Source: Bacillota bacterium (GTDB lineage: Bacteria; Bacillota; Clostridia; Oscillospirales; Ruminococcaceae). Taken from it: a DNA stretch of 64,000 bases. The stretch spans positions 124,001-188,000 of the forward strand of contig JAEWRN010000043.1 of assembly GCA_023460035.1 (NCBI GenBank), given 5' to 3'. Under the pieces are notes generated by a model. That model was not told the origin of the DNA, ran no database searches, and saw only the letters and a program-made list of their open reading frames with translations. The translations under genes were made by a program, and so were the position numbers. This document shows, in pieces, positions 42,703 to 52,220 of this stretch (position 1 is the first letter of the stretch; every line of letters starts with the position of its first letter).

Positions 42703-45600
42703 TTGAAAATAGGTCTTGATATTGGCTCTACCACAATTAAATGCGTCGTGCTGGATGGGGACAAAATTGTCTACCAGTCTTACGAGCGCCATTACTCGCA
42801 TATTGTCAGCAAGGCCGCCGAGGTTTTGCACCGGGTTGAAAGCGAAGTGACCGGCCGCCACGCGGTGCTGGCCATTTCGGGTTCGGCCGGCATGGGGCTT
42901 GCCGCAGCCTGCAAGCTGCCGTTTGTGCAGGAGGTATTTGCCACCCGCGTTGCGGCAAACCGCCTTGCCCCCGGCACCGACGTGGTGATTGAACTGGGCG
43001 GCGAGGACGCGAAAATTTTGTTCCTCACCGGCGGTATGGACGTGCGGATGAACGGCAGCTGCGCGGGCGGCACCGGGGCATTCATCGACCAGATGGCCAC
43101 CCTGCTGAAAATGACGCCGGAAGAGATGAACAACGCCGCCGTGCACAGCGACAAGCTGTACACGATTGCTTCGCGCTGCGGCGTGTTTGCCAAAAGCGAC
43201 GTGCAGCCGCTGCTGAACCAGGGTGCCCGCAAAGAGGACATTGCCGCCTCTATTTTTGCGGCGGTCGTCAACCAGACCATTGGCGGGCTGGCGCAGGGGC
43301 GCCCCATTGAGGGCAGCGTGATGTACCTTGGCGGGCCCATTACCTTTTTGTCAAAGCTGAAAGCCAGCTTTGACGACGCGCTGGGCCTGACGGGCCGTCT
43401 GCCCGAAAATTCGCTGTATTATGTGGCGCTGGGCGCCGCGTTTTACTCCGACGAGGCGTTTGACCTTGAGGACGTGATCGAAAGCCTGAAAAACTATTCG
43501 GTGACGGCGGACTATGCCACCGGCGAAGCGCTGTTTCACAATAAAGAGGAATACGACGCCTTTGCCGCCCGCCACGCCAAAGCCGCGGTGCCACGCGCAT
43601 CGCTGGCAGACGCCGCCGGCCCGGTGCACGTGGGCATCGACGCGGGCTCTACCACCTTAAAGGTGGCGGTGATTGACGAGGACGGCCGGCTGCTGTACAC
43701 CAGCTACCAGTCAAACAGCGGCAACCCGGTGCCTATTTTGCGGGGCGTGCTGCTGGACCTGTACGCGCAAAAGCCCGGCTTGCAGATTGCCTCCGCCACC
43801 GCCACCGGCTATGGCGAAGAGATTGTAAAAAATGCCTTTGCGCTGGATTCCGGCGTGGTGGAGACCGTTGCCCACTTTACCGCTGCCCAGCACTTTATGC
43901 CGGATGTGGATTTTGTCATCGACATCGGCGGGCAGGACATGAAATGCTTTAAAGTCGAGCACGGCGCCATCAGCGACATTTACCTCAACGAGGCCTGCTC
44001 GTCGGGCTGCGGCAGCTTTTTGCAGACCTTTGCCAACGCGCTGGGCTACGAAGTGCCCGAGTTTGCAAAGCTGGGCCTATTTGCCGACCGCCCCGCCGAC
44101 CTTGGCAGCCGCTGCACCGTGTTTATGAACTCCAGCGTCAAGCAGGCGCAAAAGGACGGCGCGTCGATTGAAAATATCTCGGCCGGGCTTTCGGTCAGCG
44201 TGGTCAAAAACGCATTGTACAAGGTGATTCGCGCCTCTTCGCCCGAAGAGCTGGGCCGCCACATCGTGGTGCAGGGCGGCACCTTTTACAACGAGGCTGT
44301 ACTGCGTGCCTTTGAAAAAGAAATGGGCGTCGAGGTGATTCGCCCCGACATCGCAGGCCTGATGGGCGCCTTTGGCGCGGCGCTGGTGGGCAAAAGCAAA
44401 GCTGCGCGGGGTGCTGCCAGCCATATCCTCACCGCCGAGGCACTGCAAAACTTTAAGCACGAGGTGCGCTCGGTCGTCTGCAAAGGCTGCGGCAACCACT
44501 GCCAGCTGACGGTCAACCAGTTTGACGGCGGGCGTCGGTTTATCTCCGGCAACCGGTGCGAAACCCCCATCGTTGGCAAAAAAACCGGCGAGGGGCTGAA
44601 TATGTTTGCCTATAAGGTAAAGCTGCTGCAAAGCTATAAGCCGGTGCCCGGCCCACGCGGCAAGCTGGGCATCCCGATGGGGCTGAACCTGTACGAGCTG
44701 CTGCCGTTCTGGCACACCTTCTTTACCCGGCTGGGCTTTGAGGTCGTAACCAGCGGTGTTTCCAGCCGGGCGCTGTACCTTGCCGGGCAGGCGTCGATCC
44801 CGTCCGACACCGTGTGCTTCCCCGCAAAGCTGGTGCACGGCCATATCCAGCGGCTGTGCGACCGGGACGACATTGACACCATTTTTTACCCCTGCCTCAC
44901 CTATAACCTAGATGAGGGGCTGGGCGACAACCACTATAACTGCCCCGTTGTGGCCTATTACCCCGAGGTTATTGCGGCAAACTGCCGCTGCCTTGCGGGC
45001 AAAACGCTGATTTACGATTATCTTGGCATTCACCGCCCGAAAGACTTTGCGGCAAAAATGCCGCAGGTTTTGGCCAAATACTTCACCGGCATCACGGCCG
45101 CCGAAGTAAAGCAAGCCACCGCGGCGGCCTATGCCGAGCAAAACGCGCACATGCAGCGCATCCGCGAAGAGGGTGCGCGGGTGATTGCGCAGGCCCGGGC
45201 CGAGGGCAAACCGATTGTGGTGGTGTCCGGCCGGCCGTACCACCTGGACGCAGAAGTCAACCATGGCATCGACGAGCTGATTTGCAGCCACGGCGCGGCG
45301 CTGGTGAGCGAGGACAGCATTGCCCACCTTGCCGGCAAGCAGCAGGTGGGGGTGCTGAACCAGTGGACCTACCACAGCCGGCTGTATGCCGCGGCGGAAT
45401 ACGTCACCACCCAACCGGATATGAACTTAGTACAGCTGGTCAGCTTTGGCTGCGGTGTCGACGCCATCACGACCGACGAAGTGAAGGCCATTTTGCAGGA
45501 AAAGGGCAAGATTTACACCCAAATCAAAATTGACGAAATCACGAACCTTGGTGCGGTCAACATCCGCCTGCGCAGCCTGTTTGCTGCCATCGGCCGTTAA
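42703..45600 (+). CDS. Double-ASKHA 2-hydroxyacyl-CoA dehydratase activase with a DUF2229 domain
   Basis: 965 residues. Two tandem BcrAD/BadFG ASKHA ATPase domains open with GLDIGSTTIK and GIDAGSTTLK, each with the Cys cluster motif for a bridging [4Fe-4S] (NGSCAGGTGAF and EACSSGCGSF). A CKGCGNHC Cys cluster and a DUF2229 domain (AGQASIPSDTVCFPAKL) follow. These activators inject electrons into dehydratase-type or double-cubane reductases at the cost of ATP. The start is TTG 42703 (GGGCGAGGG upstream). In many Clostridia the same parts plus the next gene form one ~1400-residue protein; here they are split with 34 nt between. Confidence 0.92.
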   Translation: MKIGLDIGSTTIKCVVLDGDKIVYQSYERHYSHIVSKAAEVLHRVESEVTGRHAVLAISGSAGMGLAAACKLPFVQEVFATRVAANRLAPGTDVVIELGGEDAKILFLTGGMDVRMNGSCAGGTGAFIDQMATLLKMTPEEMNNAAVHSDKLYTIASRCGVFAKSDVQPLLNQGARKEDIAASIFAAVVNQTIGGLAQGRPIEGSVMYLGGPITFLSKLKASFDDALGLTGRLPENSLYYVALGAAFYSDEAFDLEDVIESLKNYSVTADYATGEALFHNKEEYDAFAARHAKAAVPRASLADAAGPVHVGIDAGSTTLKVAVIDEDGRLLYTSYQSNSGNPVPILRGVLLDLYAQKPGLQIASATATGYGEEIVKNAFALDSGVVETVAHFTAAQHFMPDVDFVIDIGGQDMKCFKVEHGAISDIYLNEACSSGCGSFLQTFANALGYEVPEFAKLGLFADRPADLGSRCTVFMNSSVKQAQKDGASIENISAGLSVSVVKNALYKVIRASSPEELGRHIVVQGGTFYNEAVLRAFEKEMGVEVIRPDIAGLMGAFGAALVGKSKAARGAASHILTAEALQNFKHEVRSVVCKGCGNHCQLTVNQFDGGRRFISGNRCETPIVGKKTGEGLNMFAYKVKLLQSYKPVPGPRGKLGIPMGLNLYELLPFWHTFFTRLGFEVVTSGVSSRALYLAGQASIPSDTVCFPAKLVHGHIQRLCDRDDIDTIFYPCLTYNLDEGLGDNHYNCPVVAYYPEVIAANCRCLAGKTLIYDYLGIHRPKDFAAKMPQVLAKYFTGITAAEVKQATAAAYAEQNAHMQRIREEGARVIAQARAEGKPIVVVSGRPYHLDAEVNHGIDELICSHGAALVSEDSIAHLAGKQQVGVLNQWTYHSRLYAAAEYVTTQPDMNLVQLVSFGCGVDAITTDEVKAILQEKGKIYTQIKIDEITNLGAVNIRLRSLFAAIGR

Positions 45601-45634
45601 GGCCGGCACAGCGTATTGGAAAGGAGCTTTGTCC

Positions 45635-47002
45635 ATGTCTCACGCTGAAACCCCCGTTTCGCCCCGTTTGGAATACCCCAAATTTACCGAGGAGATGCGG
45701 GCGACCCACAAAATATTAATCCCCCAAATGCTGCCCATCCACTTTGCACTGATGGAGCGCATTCTGCGGCTGAACGGCTACAATGTAGAGGTGCTGTCGA
45801 ACGACGGCCCCTCCGTGGTGCAGACCGGCCTGAAATACGTGCACAACGACACCTGTTACCCCGCCCTGCTGGTGATTGGGCAGATGATTGACGCCTTAAA
45901 CAGCGGCAAATACGACCTTGACCACACGGCCCTGCTGATTACCCAGACCGGCGGCGGCTGCCGTGCTTCCAACTACATTCACCTGCTGCGCAAAGCGCTG
46001 AAAAAGGCGGGCTACGGGTATATCCCGGTGCTGTCGCTCAACTTTTCGGGACTGGAAAAGGACAGCGGGCTGAAATTCACGCTGCCCATGGCGCGCGAGC
46101 TGATTAGCGCCGTGTTTTACGGCGACGAGCTGATGCTGCTGGCAAACCAGCAGCGCCCGTATGAGACCCGCCCCGGCGAAACCGACCGTCTGGTGGCCCA
46201 ATGGGTGGACGAATTGCTGGAGCAGTTTGCCAGTGGTCACGGCTATGCCAAGCGGGAGATGACCCGCAACTTCAACGCCATTGCCGAAAGCTTTGCGCAG
46301 ATACCCGTCGTGCGCACCGCCCGCGTAAAGGTGGGGGTCGTGGGCGAAATTTATATCAAATACTCGCCGTTGGGCAATAATCAGCTGGAACAGTTTTTGG
46401 CCAAAGAGGGCTGCGAAGTCAATGTGCCCGGCCTGCTGGGCTTTGTGCTGTACTGTGTGGCAAACGGCACCGAAACCATTCAGCTGTACGGCGGCCACGC
46501 GGTGGAAAAGCTTGTGTACGAGCAGCTGCTAAAGTATTTTGCCACGCGGGAACGGCTGATGATTGACGCGATTGCCAAATGCCCCGCGCTGAAGCCCCCG
46601 GTGCTGTTTTCTGAAACGATGGCCGGTGCCGACGGCATGATAGGCTATGGCAACAAGATGGGCGAGGGCTGGCTGCTGACCGCCGAAATGATGGAGCTGC
46701 AGCAGCACGGTGTGGACAACATCATTTGCGCCCAGCCGTTTGGCTGCCTGCCAAACCACATTTGCGGCAAAGGCATGATGAGCAAAATTCGTGCCGTTTA
46801 CCCCGACGCCAATATTGTGGCCATTGACTATGACCCCAGCGCCACCCGCGTCAACCAGGAAAACCGCATTAAGCTGATGCTGAGCGTCGCAAAAGAGCGG
46901 CTGCTGCCGGTGGATCCCGGTGTCAAGCAGCCGGTGTTTGATGCACAGGTGCAAGACGAGCATTACGCCGCTTTTACAAACCCGATCACGGCAAACACCT
47001 GA
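45635..47002 (+). CDS. HgdB-like 2-hydroxyacyl-CoA dehydratase-family protein (partner of the activase)
   Basis: 455 residues with Cys residues suited to bind iron-sulfur clusters (HNDTCYPALL, TQTGGGCRASNY, AQPFGCLPNHICG), as in HgdB/HgdC and double-cubane proteins. It corresponds to the C-terminal third of the fused archerase-type proteins. ATG 45635 follows AAAGGAGC. The pair probably carries out a low-potential reduction, but no CoA-transferase or enoyl-CoA gene is nearby, so the physiological substrate is open. Confidence 0.88.
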   Translation: MSHAETPVSPRLEYPKFTEEMRATHKILIPQMLPIHFALMERILRLNGYNVEVLSNDGPSVVQTGLKYVHNDTCYPALLVIGQMIDALNSGKYDLDHTALLITQTGGGCRASNYIHLLRKALKKAGYGYIPVLSLNFSGLEKDSGLKFTLPMARELISAVFYGDELMLLANQQRPYETRPGETDRLVAQWVDELLEQFASGHGYAKREMTRNFNAIAESFAQIPVVRTARVKVGVVGEIYIKYSPLGNNQLEQFLAKEGCEVNVPGLLGFVLYCVANGTETIQLYGGHAVEKLVYEQLLKYFATRERLMIDAIAKCPALKPPVLFSETMAGADGMIGYGNKMGEGWLLTAEMMELQQHGVDNIICAQPFGCLPNHICGKGMMSKIRAVYPDANIVAIDYDPSATRVNQENRIKLMLSVAKERLLPVDPGVKQPVFDAQVQDEHYAAFTNPITANT

Positions 47003-47029
47003 TTTTTAAAAAGCGCCTCTTAAAACAGC

Positions 47030-47075
47030 ACACAGGGCCCCCGGTAAAATCGGGGGCCCTGTGTGTTGTTTTTGC
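47030..47075 (+). terminator. Terminator of the activase/HgdB operon
   Basis: ACACAGGGCCCCCG pairs perfectly with CGGGGGCCCTGTGT around a 7-nt loop; GTTGTTTTTG follows. Confidence 0.9.
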
Positions 47076-47185
47076 TTTTGAAATACTGTAAGCGCCGGCC
47101 TAGCTGGCAACCGGTGTGCAACGCCGCAGCCCGCTTTTTACTGTTTTGCAGGGCAACGCAACATGCTGGCCTTGCCTGCGGCTTT

Positions 47186-47563
47186 CTATGGCGCTTGTGT
47201 GTTTTCGCCCATTTTTGCCTGCTGCAAACAGCCCGCCACCGCTTTGCGCAAAACAGCGTCAGGCAGCGGCCTGCGCAAAAAGCAGGTCACCCGGTAACGG
47301 TAGCCAAACAAGCTGTAATCCTCGTCTGAAATCCACAAAAGCGGCGTATGCGGCGCCTTACTGCGCAGCTGGCGCACCGCCTCTACCCCGGCCGTGCCGT
47401 TGAGCGCCACAATCAGCAGCGCAAAGGGTTTCAATTCCAGCAGGGGCAGCAGGGTTTTTGCGCTGTTGCACTCTGTCAGCTCTACCTTATACGGAAAAAC
47501 GGCCGCCAGCCGGCTTTCCCACAAATCTTCTTCTAAAAATGCCGCGCACAACGCAACATTCAC
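47186..47563 (-). CDS. Degenerate stand-alone receiver domain
   Basis: 125 residues with the alternating beta-alpha pattern of a response-regulator receiver, but key sites are changed: the phospho-acceptor Asp region reads LLIVALNGTAG, the acidic pocket near the N-terminus is AFLEED, and the conserved Lys is Arg (FLRRPLP). The switch Ser is kept (WISDED). There is no output domain. It is probably a phosphorylation-independent adaptor. It lies 126 nt downstream of the giant surface protein gene, on the same strand, and near the LytTR system. Confidence 0.7.
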   Translation of the reverse strand: MNVALCAAFLEEDLWESRLAAVFPYKVELTECNSAKTLLPLLELKPFALLIVALNGTAGVEAVRQLRSKAPHTPLLWISDEDYSLFGYRYRVTCFLRRPLPDAVLRKAVAGCLQQAKMGENTQAP

Positions 47564-47590
47564 AGCATATCCTCCTTTTTTGCCTTAAGG

Positions 47591-47630
47591 TTAAAACTAC
47601 CAGGCCCTTTTGGGGCGCTGGTAGTTTTAA
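47591..47630 (-). terminator. Hairpin between surface protein and receiver genes
   Basis: TTAAAACTACCAG pairs exactly with CTGGTAGTTTTAA. The following T-run is short, so termination may be incomplete. Confidence 0.6.
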
Positions 47631-47689
47631 TTGGGGCGTTCTGTTTACTAAGAGGGGTTACTGCATCGCCGTAAAACGAGTTACCTGCC

Positions 47690-50600
47690 TTACTGGCGCT
47701 TTTTGCGGCGGTAAATAAGGTAGCCGACCGTTACTGCGGCAATGAGCAAAATGATGAGGATGATGAGCCAGGTCGTAGAAAGCTGTTTTTCAACAGGCTG
47801 CGTCTGGCTGCTTTGCGGTGCACTTGCGGCAGAGTTGCTGCTTGCATCCTCACTTTTTACCTGCGAAGCGCTGCTGGTGCTGCTGCTTACACTGCTACTG
47901 GTATTGCTTGTCGCGCTGCTTGCACTGCGGCGCGGTGTTTTTGCTGTTTTGCCGGTGGCAGTGCTAACAACCACTGTGGGCGTACCGGTGCCGCCGGCAT
48001 TGCCTGTGCCGCCCGTGCTGTTGCTACTGCCGCCATTCGTGCCGTCATCGCCTGCCGCCGGTTTTACAAAGGTCAGTGTGCCGGTTTTGGCACCTGTAAG
48101 CATAACCGGCGTATTGGTTTCTTCTGATACAGTTAAACTGCCATTCACCGGGGCGATGCTCCAATACTTGCCGAGGTCCCCAGTTGCAACCGCAACCTGT
48201 GTGCCATCAGGGACACACGGCAGGGACAGGACTTCGCTCTGTGTTTTTTGAGAGGACGCATCCACAATGCAGAAAGGCGCAATCGCACCGTTTGTCACCA
48301 GTTTACTGGTGTCGTCCACCGTCAGCTTGCCGCCGATGATGTAAACGCCATAATCGCAGTTGGTCGTTAAAACCGACCCGCCTGTCACATTGACGCCGGC
48401 CAATGCCTCTACGCCAAAAGTATCACCGTTCGCCGTCAGCGACGCACCGTTTTGAATGTTGACCCTATCACACATCACGGCATAGCCGTAAGCGGAGGAA
48501 ACCGTCAGCCTTGTGCCGGCCCCAACCACATTCAGTGTGCCGCCTGCCGCGCCGGAAGCACCCAAAAATAAAGATGACCCCATAGAAACCTGTGCGCCAC
48601 CCTGCACGGTTACCGTGTCGCCGTTCACCGCGCCGCTGATACCACGGGTAATGTTCAGCTGTGCCGTACCGCTGAAAACAAAATGGAGTGCTACCCCGTA
48701 TTCCCCCATAATTCGGCCCCGCACAACTGCCGGGCCGGTTGTGACAATGGTTGCGGCGGCGGGCAGTGTGACACTGCCTAAAACGCAGACATTCCCCAAA
48801 GTCAGCGTTTTGCTGTCGCTGTCCCATGCGTAGCCGTCGTCTGCCACTGTTTTGCTACCATAATCACCGTCAGTCAAATCAAGCCCTGTACCGACCCCAA
48901 CCATTTTTAGCGCAACGCCGTCGTTGTTGTAGGTGTTCCACACAGCCGGGTTGCCATCCTCATCGTAGCTGGTCGGTACAAGTACCGCCCCAAGGCCTTC
49001 CAGGGGCAACGCCGCAATTTGTTCGGGGGTAGTGCCAAGAGGCAGAAGGATGATACTGTTATTGACAATGCGCGCGCCTTGCCCCAAAGCCCAGTTGTCA
49101 AACGAGGTATCCTGGCTGAACATCAACGCGTTTTCAGCGCTCACCTCCAATGTCGCACCGGAGGTCAAAACTAATTTTTCATCCGGGTCAATCTGCACCC
49201 CCCCTGAATATGTGCCATAAATGGTATAAAACGTGACCCCGTCAATTTCAGTCTGGTACCGTACATTCAGCGTTACCCCGCTGTTCACGGTCACCACTGC
49301 GGCACCATTGGTATTCATAATTTTGCTCTCCAGCAAACCGTCACCCGAAATTGTTAGGTTGTTTGATGCATTGATATTGAAAAAATAGTTTTTGCCCACA
49401 ACCTGCATTGTCACCGGCTCGTTTGGCAGTGTTATGCCGTTTGTCAGATATCCGGCGTTATTTATATCATACAGTGTCAGCACGGCTGTTTTACCGCTTT
49501 GCGCCGGGGTGAAAATGATATAGCATTCCTGCGTGCCGCTGTTCAGTTTGTAATAAGTTTCTTTGGCGGGCGGCGTGGAAAGATTCAACGAGCTGCCCAG
49601 CGTGCCGCCGTCCGCATACAATTTGCCATTCGCAGCGACAACCGCCGTACCGCCTACCTGCAGTGTGCCGCTGCCCGTAACGTGCAGCGCGGTAAGCTGC
49701 GCATAGGTAACCCCTGCCGGCAGGTTTAGTGTGCCGTCGTTAATGATAGCTGCGCCGGGCTGGGCAGTGACTGAAAACGCATCGCTTAAATTCAGTGTTG
49801 TGCTTTGGGCCACAGTAACAGTGCCATAAACGATGTTATCAAGATTAAAGCCATTTGCCTTTTCATGAATGCCGTTTAAAGTTGCCCCACTGCCCACACT
49901 GATGCCGTCTAACGCCACGATAAAGGGGGTTTCCCCCTTTGCCGTTACCCTTGCCGTATCTGCCACAGTTAGGCTGTGGTTGCTGGTGGCCGCATATTGT
50001 GTGCCGGTGATGTCCACCGTGCTGCTGCCCTTTACCACAATGTCGCCAGCACGCACACCGACCTGGCTGTTCAGCGTCAGGTTTACACTATCCTGAATAG
50101 CCAGCAGATCTGCCGTGTCACCATGATAAAGCACATCCAACGCATAAAGGCCGGCATTCACCGTTAACTTGCCACTGCCCCCAATGGTAAGGGCGGGGGC
50201 AGAATTATTGCTTCGCAGCCCGACACCGCCCGTTGTAATAAAGTTATCACCCTCCAGCGTGACGTTGAGCGGCGAAAAAACAGAAATACCCGCTATGCCA
50301 GCGGCGGTGTTATTGATTACGGCATTGTGCATTGTCAGCTCTGCCGCCCCCGGCGCATTGGGCCAGGTAAGCAGCACATAACCGGTGCCCGCCAGATAAA
50401 TTTCCGACGTGCCGTCAAGTTTCGTATCAGCATTTGTCGTTTGCAGCCCGCTGGTTGATATATCCCCCTGATAAGTCGCCACAACACCGTTTATATTGAT
50501 GGTATCCCCGACACCGGGGGTAACGCCGCCTGTGGTCGCGGCAAGCCAGCTGTCGTAGGTGGCGGGCGAAGGTGCCATTCTGGCCATACTGAGGCTTACA

Positions 50601-51142
50601 CCTTCACTGCTTACCTGCACCGTAATTTGTGGCAGGGCCACCCCGTCCGCCACGGTATAGCCCGCCGGCAAAGTAGGCAGGTAGGTATAATGCGCACCAC
50701 ACGCGCCGGGGGTAAACGTGCTGTATGTACTATTGGCCGCATCAATTACCCATCTGATATTTTCCAGCGTGACAGCCTGCGTTGTTTCAGCCGGGGCAGA
50801 GGCGGCCGTTGCTGCCGGTGTAGCTGTGGCCTCCGGCGCTGCTGTGGCCTCTGGGGCAATAGCCGCCGGCAAAGCGGCAACGGTGGCTGCCAGCGTGGCC
50901 GGCAAATTAATGTCCGCCGCGGTTGCCCCTGCGGCGAGCTGCTGGCTGGCCACCTCTGCCGGCAGCGTTGCAAAGGCCTGTATGCTTTTTGTCTCTTGCG
51001 CGGTTTCCTGCGCATGGGCAGCAAGCCCATACCCGGTACCGGGGTTCAGCATCAAAACAGCCAGCGCCAGCGCCAGCAGTTGTTTTGCTTTTTTTCTGGC
51101 CGGCACACCATACAGCCGCACAGCCACTTGTTTTATTTTCAT
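47690..51142 (-). CDS. Giant beta-helix-like surface protein with C-terminal membrane anchor
   Basis: 1150 residues. A signal peptide (KKAKQLLALALAVLML) is followed by an Ala/Thr/Pro-rich low-complexity stretch (about residues 65-115). The main body is a long run of short Gly/Asn/Val strands of similar length (such as LTIGGSGKLTVNAGLYAL, NLTISGDGLLESKIMNTNG), typical of right-handed beta-helix or adhesin domains. The end is a Ser-rich spacer, a membrane helix and RRKKRQ, with no LPxTG sortase site. ATG 51142 has a fine GGAGGAATTT. It lies opposite the LytTR operon and may be its target; an adhesin or carbohydrate-binding role is a guess. Confidence 0.82.
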   Translation of the reverse strand: MKIKQVAVRLYGVPARKKAKQLLALALAVLMLNPGTGYGLAAHAQETAQETKSIQAFATLPAEVASQQLAAGATAADINLPATLAATVAALPAAIAPEATAAPEATATPAATAASAPAETTQAVTLENIRWVIDAANSTYSTFTPGACGAHYTYLPTLPAGYTVADGVALPQITVQVSSEGVSLSMARMAPSPATYDSWLAATTGGVTPGVGDTININGVVATYQGDISTSGLQTTNADTKLDGTSEIYLAGTGYVLLTWPNAPGAAELTMHNAVINNTAAGIAGISVFSPLNVTLEGDNFITTGGVGLRSNNSAPALTIGGSGKLTVNAGLYALDVLYHGDTADLLAIQDSVNLTLNSQVGVRAGDIVVKGSSTVDITGTQYAATSNHSLTVADTARVTAKGETPFIVALDGISVGSGATLNGIHEKANGFNLDNIVYGTVTVAQSTTLNLSDAFSVTAQPGAAIINDGTLNLPAGVTYAQLTALHVTGSGTLQVGGTAVVAANGKLYADGGTLGSSLNLSTPPAKETYYKLNSGTQECYIIFTPAQSGKTAVLTLYDINNAGYLTNGITLPNEPVTMQVVGKNYFFNINASNNLTISGDGLLESKIMNTNGAAVVTVNSGVTLNVRYQTEIDGVTFYTIYGTYSGGVQIDPDEKLVLTSGATLEVSAENALMFSQDTSFDNWALGQGARIVNNSIILLPLGTTPEQIAALPLEGLGAVLVPTSYDEDGNPAVWNTYNNDGVALKMVGVGTGLDLTDGDYGSKTVADDGYAWDSDSKTLTLGNVCVLGSVTLPAAATIVTTGPAVVRGRIMGEYGVALHFVFSGTAQLNITRGISGAVNGDTVTVQGGAQVSMGSSLFLGASGAAGGTLNVVGAGTRLTVSSAYGYAVMCDRVNIQNGASLTANGDTFGVEALAGVNVTGGSVLTTNCDYGVYIIGGKLTVDDTSKLVTNGAIAPFCIVDASSQKTQSEVLSLPCVPDGTQVAVATGDLGKYWSIAPVNGSLTVSEETNTPVMLTGAKTGTLTFVKPAAGDDGTNGGSSNSTGGTGNAGGTGTPTVVVSTATGKTAKTPRRSASSATSNTSSSVSSSTSSASQVKSEDASSNSAASAPQSSQTQPVEKQLSTTWLIILIILLIAAVTVGYLIYRRKKRQ

Positions 51143-51313
51143 AAATTCCTCCATTATTCGACGCCGCACTAAAAAACAGCATCGTTTTTCACACTTCGAT
51201 ACCCCGCCACCGGTTTTCAGGCTTTGGTGCCCCGCGCCATCCCCGCACGGCAAACCCCAAAAGGGGGGTCTTGCAACACATTGTTTTTACTTTGCCCCCT
51301 TTCAAACGAAAAG

Positions 51314-51358
51314 CCACCATACCTTTTCGGCCAATACCGAAAAAGCATGATGGTTTTT
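51314..51358 (+). terminator. Hairpin with T-run in the divergent spacer
   Basis: CCAT...TTTTCGG pairs with CCGAAAA...ATGATGG, then T5. It precedes the LytTR promoter and may insulate it, or form part of the opposite leader. The rest of 51143-51494 holds the operator and promoter described next. Confidence 0.55.
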
Positions 51359-51401
51359 ATTAGGGTAACACGCTGTCAATCACCTTGCAACCCGCTATGT
51401 T

Positions 51402-51429
51402 CAAGCGGTCAAAAATCTGCACAAGCGGT
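51402..51429 (+). promoter_or_regulatory. Candidate LytTR operator (direct repeat)
   Basis: CAAGCGGT occurs at 51402-51409 and 51422-51429, with a 20-bp start-to-start period (12-bp gap). That is the geometry of AgrA/LytTR sites: two ~9-bp direct repeats on one helix face. A TATACT -10 box lies at 51453-51458 without a good -35, so the repeat sits where an activator would replace it. Confidence 0.6.
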
Positions 51430-51494
51430 AATTTTTACCGCCCTGTTTATGGTATACTATTGACTGGATTATTGTAGGCAAAGGGGAGTTTTTT

Positions 51495-52220
51495 ATGAAA
51501 GCAGCCATTGTAGATGATATGGTTACTGAGTGCGCTTTGCTTTGCAGCCTTTTAAAAGAATATGAAGCCAGCGAACACCTGCCCATACAGGTCACCGAAT
51601 TTCACAGCGGCAAAGAGCTGCTTTTCACCTACACCCCGGGCAGCTATGACGTCGTTTTTATGGATATTTTTTTAAACGAGGAAAACGGGGTTGACTGCGC
51701 CCGGAAGCTGCGGCAGCTGGACGAAAACCTGAATTTGATTTTTTTGACCACCAGCCCGGATTTTGGCGTAAAAAGCTATGATGTGCGGGCGGCGGATTAC
51801 ATACTAAAACCCGCCACCCTGCAAAAGCTGACAAGGGCGCTTGGGTATTGCAAAATTGCAGAGCAGCAGGGCGGGCCCACCATCACCGTCACAACAAAAA
51901 ACCAGCAGCTCAACATCGCCATCGGCCATATTCTTTATGCCGATTACCAAAACCGCTGCACCTGTATTCATTTAAAAGACTGCCTTGTGCCGGTGTCGGG
52001 CAGCTTTTCAGAGCTTTGTGCCCTGCTAAGCGCCTATGCGCAGTTTTTGCCCTGTTTTAAAGGCATTTTGGTCAATTTAAAAGAGGTGCAAGAGCTTGGC
52101 AGCGATTACCTTACGTTAAAAAATGGAGAGCGGCTGCCGGTCAGCCGGCGGCTACAGCACCAGGTGCAGCAACAGCGCTTAAGCCTTGCCGCCGGTTCAC
52201 TGCGGGGGGAGGGGCTATGA
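51495..52220 (+). CDS. LytTR-family response regulator
   Basis: 241 residues: receiver with Asp-Asp pocket (AIVDDM), phospho-acceptor Asp in VVFMDIFLNEENG and Lys in YILKPA, then a LytTR DNA-binding domain (residues ~135-235). ATG 51495 follows AAGGGGAG. Its stop overlaps the next gene (ATGA). It is partner of the 7TMR-DISM kinase two genes downstream and probably binds the direct repeat in its own promoter. Confidence 0.93.
   Translation: MKAAIVDDMVTECALLCSLLKEYEASEHLPIQVTEFHSGKELLFTYTPGSYDVVFMDIFLNEENGVDCARKLRQLDENLNLIFLTTSPDFGVKSYDVRAADYILKPATLQKLTRALGYCKIAEQQGGPTITVTTKNQQLNIAIGHILYADYQNRCTCIHLKDCLVPVSGSFSELCALLSAYAQFLPCFKGILVNLKEVQELGSDYLTLKNGERLPVSRRLQHQVQQQRLSLAAGSLRGEGL

Noticed and set aside
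45530..45634. Longer start for the HgdB-like protein
   Set aside because: The upstream frame lies inside the 3' end of the activase gene; ATG 45635 has a good ribosome site and a typical start.
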